A DNA stretch of 64,000 nt from Sesamum alatum. Taxonomy: Eukaryota > Streptophyta > Magnoliopsida > Lamiales > Pedaliaceae. Shown here in pieces: positions 59,991-64,000 of the stretch. A program made the position numbers and the translations under genes. How positions within the stretch are numbered: position 1 is the first letter of the stretch; each line of letters starts with the position of its first letter. The stretch covers positions 25,510,046 to 25,574,045 of the forward strand of contig JACGWO010000007.1 of NCBI GenBank assembly GCA_034509735.1. Reading direction: 5' to 3'. Under the pieces are notes generated by a model. The model did no database searches, was not told where the DNA came from, and saw nothing but the letters and a program-made list of their open reading frames with translations.

Positions 59991-61355
59991 TCGTCGTTTT
60001 CTCGTTATTTTTTAACTTTTCGGATTATTCTGAAAATTCATTTTATTTAATTTTTGCATATTTTCTTTAAGAACATTATTTGGGAGGTTGAGTTTATTGG
60101 ATTTGGAATCTCAGGAATAACTTACCTACAATAATGACGAAGGGTCTTCCTAAATGAGAAAAATTATTGCCAATGGTTGTACCATATTTCTCATACGTAG
60201 CGCATTTATTTATCATGAATTGATGTGATTGGTAATCATGGAATATTTGCATGTATTTATGTGATTGGATCATGTGATTATGTGCATTTAATGGAAATGG
60301 ATGATCGCGAGCCCTAGACCAAATGTATGGTTTAATTTTATATTGGGCTTGTGTGCCTCTTTCTGCTTTCTCCTTCTCCCCTTCTAGTTTTTTTGGAATA
60401 ATAAGGCATTCTTTCTCCCTCCTAATGTACTCCCCCTGGGTTTTCGCTGGGGTTTCCTTTTGCATATGTAATGAGAGTAGAATAGGATTGAGGATATTAT
60501 TTTTATGTATTTGGTGGAGAAGAAGGAAGGTCCACATGGAGAGCCCAGAATGGAGGATCCAAGGTGTTTCCATGAAGAGTTGAAAGAGAAAAGAGACCAA
60601 GGCCCATCAGAATGATGATCGGGTTACTATTAATGTAATAGTGTAGGACCAACCCTAGATTGACCATAGATCCACTGCGGGCTCAGTGGGTCGCATAGGA
60701 TTCATGCTCGTGATCATCCAACAGGGGCGTGCTAGGCTTTAATTTTGTATGTGGCTGTTTTGATGAATGAATGGTTTTTTATTTATCGTATAACTGCTAT
60801 GGGATGCAATTTATTTATTTACGCATTATGGATGAATGTGTTTATATATATACATGAGATCTCGGTCATTTACAACTCTCACATTGATTGGACCAATGTC
60901 CAAATATTAGACCGTAGACAAAGTGGACATGGACTCTGGGAGTCTGTCCATGCCTTCCAACCCATGGCATAGTGAGGAAGCTGATTTAGGTTGATAGCGT
61001 GGTCTCACGAGTCGTGGCACGTCTATTTTAAAAGAAGCTGCACTGTGTCATGAACGAAAAGTAGACCACTATTACCTGTCTCAAGAGTCGTGGAGGTAGC
61101 AGCGGGTCTATGATTCAGTTGATTGGGTCGGGTCTAACGCCCGATTAGCATGATTCGCTTGCAGTCCTTGGGATCATGTGAACGGGTGAGGCAATTATCT
61201 TAGGAATCTCGTGGAACGAGAATGGTATGGCATACCTCCCACAGGATTCTTCCCATGCGAATTGTAAAAGCGGGGTATGGGAAAATTCACTGTGGATCCC
61301 AAGCTCACTAGGAAAAGGTTTCCCGAAAACAACGTTTGAGAGTATCGTGTTTTCG

Positions 61356-61364
61356 TATAAATAG
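61356..61364 (+). promoter_or_regulatory. TATAAATAG motif before gag of E
   Basis: Perfect TATA-type motif 106 nt upstream of the gag ATG. A1 (rc 5532-5540) and A2 (rc 54758-54766) have it at 107 nt. C has TAGAAATAG at the same place. A second internal promoter is possible but not shown. Confidence 0.4.
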
Positions 61365-61469
61365 TGGGAGCATTAAATGACTAAACACCAAGCATTTAAT
61401 TATTTATCAAAACTTCCGTCTTTTAAATTCTGCCGATCGCGAGTTCTGTTTTTAAAATGTTGATTTAAA

Positions 61470-64000
61470 ATGTCTAAGAACCCATTATCAACCATACTTG
61501 AGACCAACAAGTTCAATGGAACAAATTACAACAACTGGTTGCGCAATCTGAGGATAGTCCTAGATTACGAGAACCAAGGCTACGTCATGGACGAGCCTCT
61601 CCCCAGGACCTTGCCAGAAGGATCCACGCCAGAAGAACGTGAGACGTTCGAGACTTGGCATAAGGATAACCGGAAGGTCCGTAGCATCATACTTGCCTCT
61701 ATGACGAATGAGATTCAGAAGCAGTATGAAAGGCTAGACGATTTCCCTTCCATTATGGCTCGCCTGAAGGATTGCTATGCAGTCCCGGACCAGCATACTA
61801 GGTATGTCGCGACGAAGGCATTCTTTGGAACTAAAATAACCGAAGGATCCTCTGTACAAGAACACGGGGTTAAAATGCTTACCCTGGTGGAAAAGCTCGA
61901 GAACCTAAAGGCAGGCCTCGATAATGAGACATACATAGATGTGATCCTTCAGTCCCACCCTCCTTCGACCAATTTATTGTTAACTATAACATGAACACAC
62001 TTGAGAAGGGTATTCATGAGTTAATCAATATGTTGGTGCAATATGAGGCAACGACCAAAAAGTCCACGCCGTTGGTATTGTTTGGAGGTGCTTCAACTTC
62101 CAAGGCGAAAGGCAAGGGTGCCGGATGTTGGAAAAGGAAGAAGGGAAAGGGAAAAGCTGTCAAAGCAGCTACAAACACTAAGAGTGTTCCCATTGCCAAA
62201 GAGGGGAAAGGCAAAGGAAAGGGGAAGGTTGTCTCCAAGCAACAGTCGAGGGCATATGACATATGTATCAATTGCCGTGAGAAAGGGCATTGGAAGAGGG
62301 AGTGCCCCAAACTCCTCTCGAACCAAGGTATCTTTGTGATTGAGGTTAATATGGTTACTAACTCTGCCTCTTGGGTATTATATACCGGCTGTGGAGCTCA
62401 CATTTGCAATAATTTGTAGGTGCTGAAAAAGAAGCAGAAAACTGGGTAGCGGGGATATGATCCTGAAGCTTGGGAATGGCAAGGCCATCTCGGCAGAAGC
62501 AGTAGGATCCGCCACTCTAGTAGTTAGTGATCGTATTAGTATAGAGTTAGAGCTAGTTTATTATGTACCTAGTATTATTAAAAACATCATTTCCATTCCG
62601 TTGTTAGAAAATAGTGGATATGAGTTTATGATCAATAAAAATTGCTTTTATTTGATGAGGTGTGGAATTGCTCATCTACTTGGTACACTAAATAACGGGC
62701 TCTATATCTTACAACAAATGAACTTCGTTCTAACACAAACGTAAAATAGATAACAATGGGAACGCACGACTGTGGTACGCTAGGCTAGGTCACATATCCC
62801 AAGACAGGATGAAGAGATTGGTAGACTTAAAGAACCTAGAGGTAGGGGACTTGAGTGAGCTGCCAACTTGTGAATCCTGTCTAAGAGGGAAAATGACCAA
62901 GAAGCCCTTTGTAGGACAAAGTAGGCTTGCCACAGGTCTGTTGGACCTGGACCATATAGACGTATGTGGACCACTAAGGACGCAGGCCCGAGGTGGGTTC
63001 TCCTACTTCATACCCTTCACCGATGATCATTCACGGTATGGTTACGTATACCTGATGAGGTACAAGTCTGAAGCTCTTGAGAGGTTTAAAGAATTTAGAC
63101 TTGAAGTTGAGAACCAAACCGGCTGCAAAATTAAAGTCCTACGGTCAGACCGAGGCGGAGAGTACCTTAGTATGAGTTCCTTGATTATCTTAAAGAAAAT
63201 GGTATAATATCTGAATGGACACCTCCCGGGACACCACAGTTGAATGGTGTCTCTGAAAGGAGGAATCGCACCATGTTGGACATGGTTCAATCCATGATGA
63301 GTTTTACCAAATTGCCCTTGTCCTTTTGGGGCTACGCATTGGAGACTGAGGCCAAATTACTAAATTTGGCGCCAACCAGTGCATTGACCCAAACGCCAGA
63401 TGAAATATGGCACGGCAAGCCTGCGTCCTACAACTACTTGAAAGTGTGGGGTAGCCCCACATACGTCAAGAGGTTAGTGGGAGATAAGCTAGAATCCAGG
63501 TCTAGCTTATGCAGGTTCGTTGGATACCCTAAGAAAACTGCAGGTTACTTTTATGACCCATTGGAACAAAAAGTATTTGTTTCAAGGAAAGCAGTATTCC
63601 TGGAACAAGGCTTTCCAGAGGATATCCAACCTGATGAACTGATCCTTGAAGAGTCAAGTGATGGAAACCAGTCATCAGTAGGAGCCGCGGAATCCTCACT
63701 TAGAGGATTTAGGATAGATACCCGAAGGGCTAACCAACCTCGAGAAGTCCAGCATGCTAGGCATGAAGGACAGCCTCAGGAAAGGCCAGCCTCGGTATCT
63801 GAACTGCCAGCTCCTATACAGTCAGCGCCCACAGTCACCACTGACGTTCCCATTCTCCGTAGGTCAACTAGAGAGTCTCGACCTCTGGTGAGATATGGCT
63901 TTATAAATACGACCGATCTACTGGATAACGATCCTAAGATATATGGAGAAGCGATGTCTGACATCGACTCGAGGAAATGGCTTGAGGCCATGAAAATCGA
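61470..64000 (+). pseudogene. Copia gag-pol polyprotein of E, broken, cut by window end
   Basis: Gag 61470-61994 starts MSKNPLST and has the TWH and MLTLVEKL stretches. A 4-bp loss near 61953 shifts the frame; gag continues at 61991-62419 with the Lys/Gly-rich tract and CCHC knuckle (CINCREKGHWKREC). The protease active site reads YTG where A1 and A2 have DTG, so the catalytic Asp is lost. A TAG near 62417 and frame breaks near 62428, 62740 and 63172 follow. Integrase HHCC and core are visible (CESC, NGVSERRNRT), then an open stretch from about 63200 through the RT start (KWLEAMK) to the window edge. Confidence 0.92.

Larger units (their letters stand above)
59353..61469 (+). other. E leader
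   Basis: About 2.1 kb, no gene. Island 59440-59990, hairpin of the CCACTG/CAGTGG type near 60671, palindromic CACGAGTCGTG motif near 61007 and a changed copy near 61083, TATAAATAG at 61356-61364, 106 nt before gag. Confidence 0.7.
59086..64000 (+). mobile_element. E: family-A copia element, truncated 5' LTR, runs past window end
   Basis: U5 of a copia LTR (59086-59339), PBS with one change (59341-59352), leader with a GC-rich island, TATA motif, broken gag-pol from 61470 to the window end. Plus orientation, opposite to A1 and A2. The U3 and R of its 5' LTR are missing; the 3' LTR lies outside. Confidence 0.9.

Noticed and set aside
1..64000. CRISPR array, rRNA, bacterial operon signals or a host protein gene
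   Set aside because: None seen. Repeats are LTRs or diverged tandem units without CRISPR spacing, and all coding traces belong to LTR retrotransposons or have no support.

Overview
This is nuclear DNA from a flowering plant. Every stretch I could assign belongs to LTR retrotransposons, and I found no host gene. The polyproteins have the Ty1/Copia order (gag, CCHC knuckle, protease, integrase, RT, RNase H). The type is common in eudicots; an asterid source is a guess from memory of similar proteins. For reference I name the families A (LTR about 2.0 kb), B (about 2.2 kb, outer end TGAAGGAC), C (2.24 kb, outer end TGAAAGATTGTG), D (one LTR in pieces) and F (one Ty3/Gypsy element).

Layout. 1-9651: A1, a minus-strand copia whose left LTR is cut by the window edge, inserted in an older copia pol fragment (9652-10500). 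10647-21526: F, a decayed plus-strand Gypsy element interrupted by two solo copia LTRs (13548-15767, TSD GTAAG; 17671-19728, imperfect TSD). From 21681 a minus-strand D LTR begins. It is split by element B (22363-47760, TSD CTTAA) and by A2 (48585-59002, TSD CCTCG), and its last piece ends near 59085. B is itself split inside RT by a compound C element (25414-43481, TSD GCTTT) with the order LTR remnant, interior, LTR, interior, LTR. Each complete C LTR carries a solo LTR: B type at 30693-32919 (TSD CTATG) and A type at 39725-41697 (TSD CAAAG). From 59086 to the window end runs E, a plus-strand family-A copia with a truncated 5' LTR.

How the parts work. The elements are built for transcription from the LTR, priming by initiator tRNA-Met (PBS TGGTATCAGAGC) and a single gag-pol polyprotein. 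Every polyprotein here is broken by stops, frameshifts or deletions, so any mobility would need proteins supplied in trans. A, C and E share a leader of about 2.1-2.4 kb between PBS and gag, with GC-rich islands, small palindromes and (A1, A2, E) a TATAAATAG motif 106-107 nt before gag. Nesting gives a relative order: D, then B, then C, then the two solo LTRs in C; A2 is the youngest complete insertion, because its LTRs are almost identical.

Most interesting signals: (1) a chain of small hairpins in U3 whose paired arms change together between LTR families; (2) the five-part C structure inside one TSD; (3) dense W-box (TTGACY) clusters just upstream of the TATA box in the A, C and 17671 LTRs but not in B; (4) A2, with near-identical LTRs but about eight reading-frame breaks; (5) element B, whose PBS appears to be replaced by a TGGT microhomology junction. 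All alignments and counts were done by eye.
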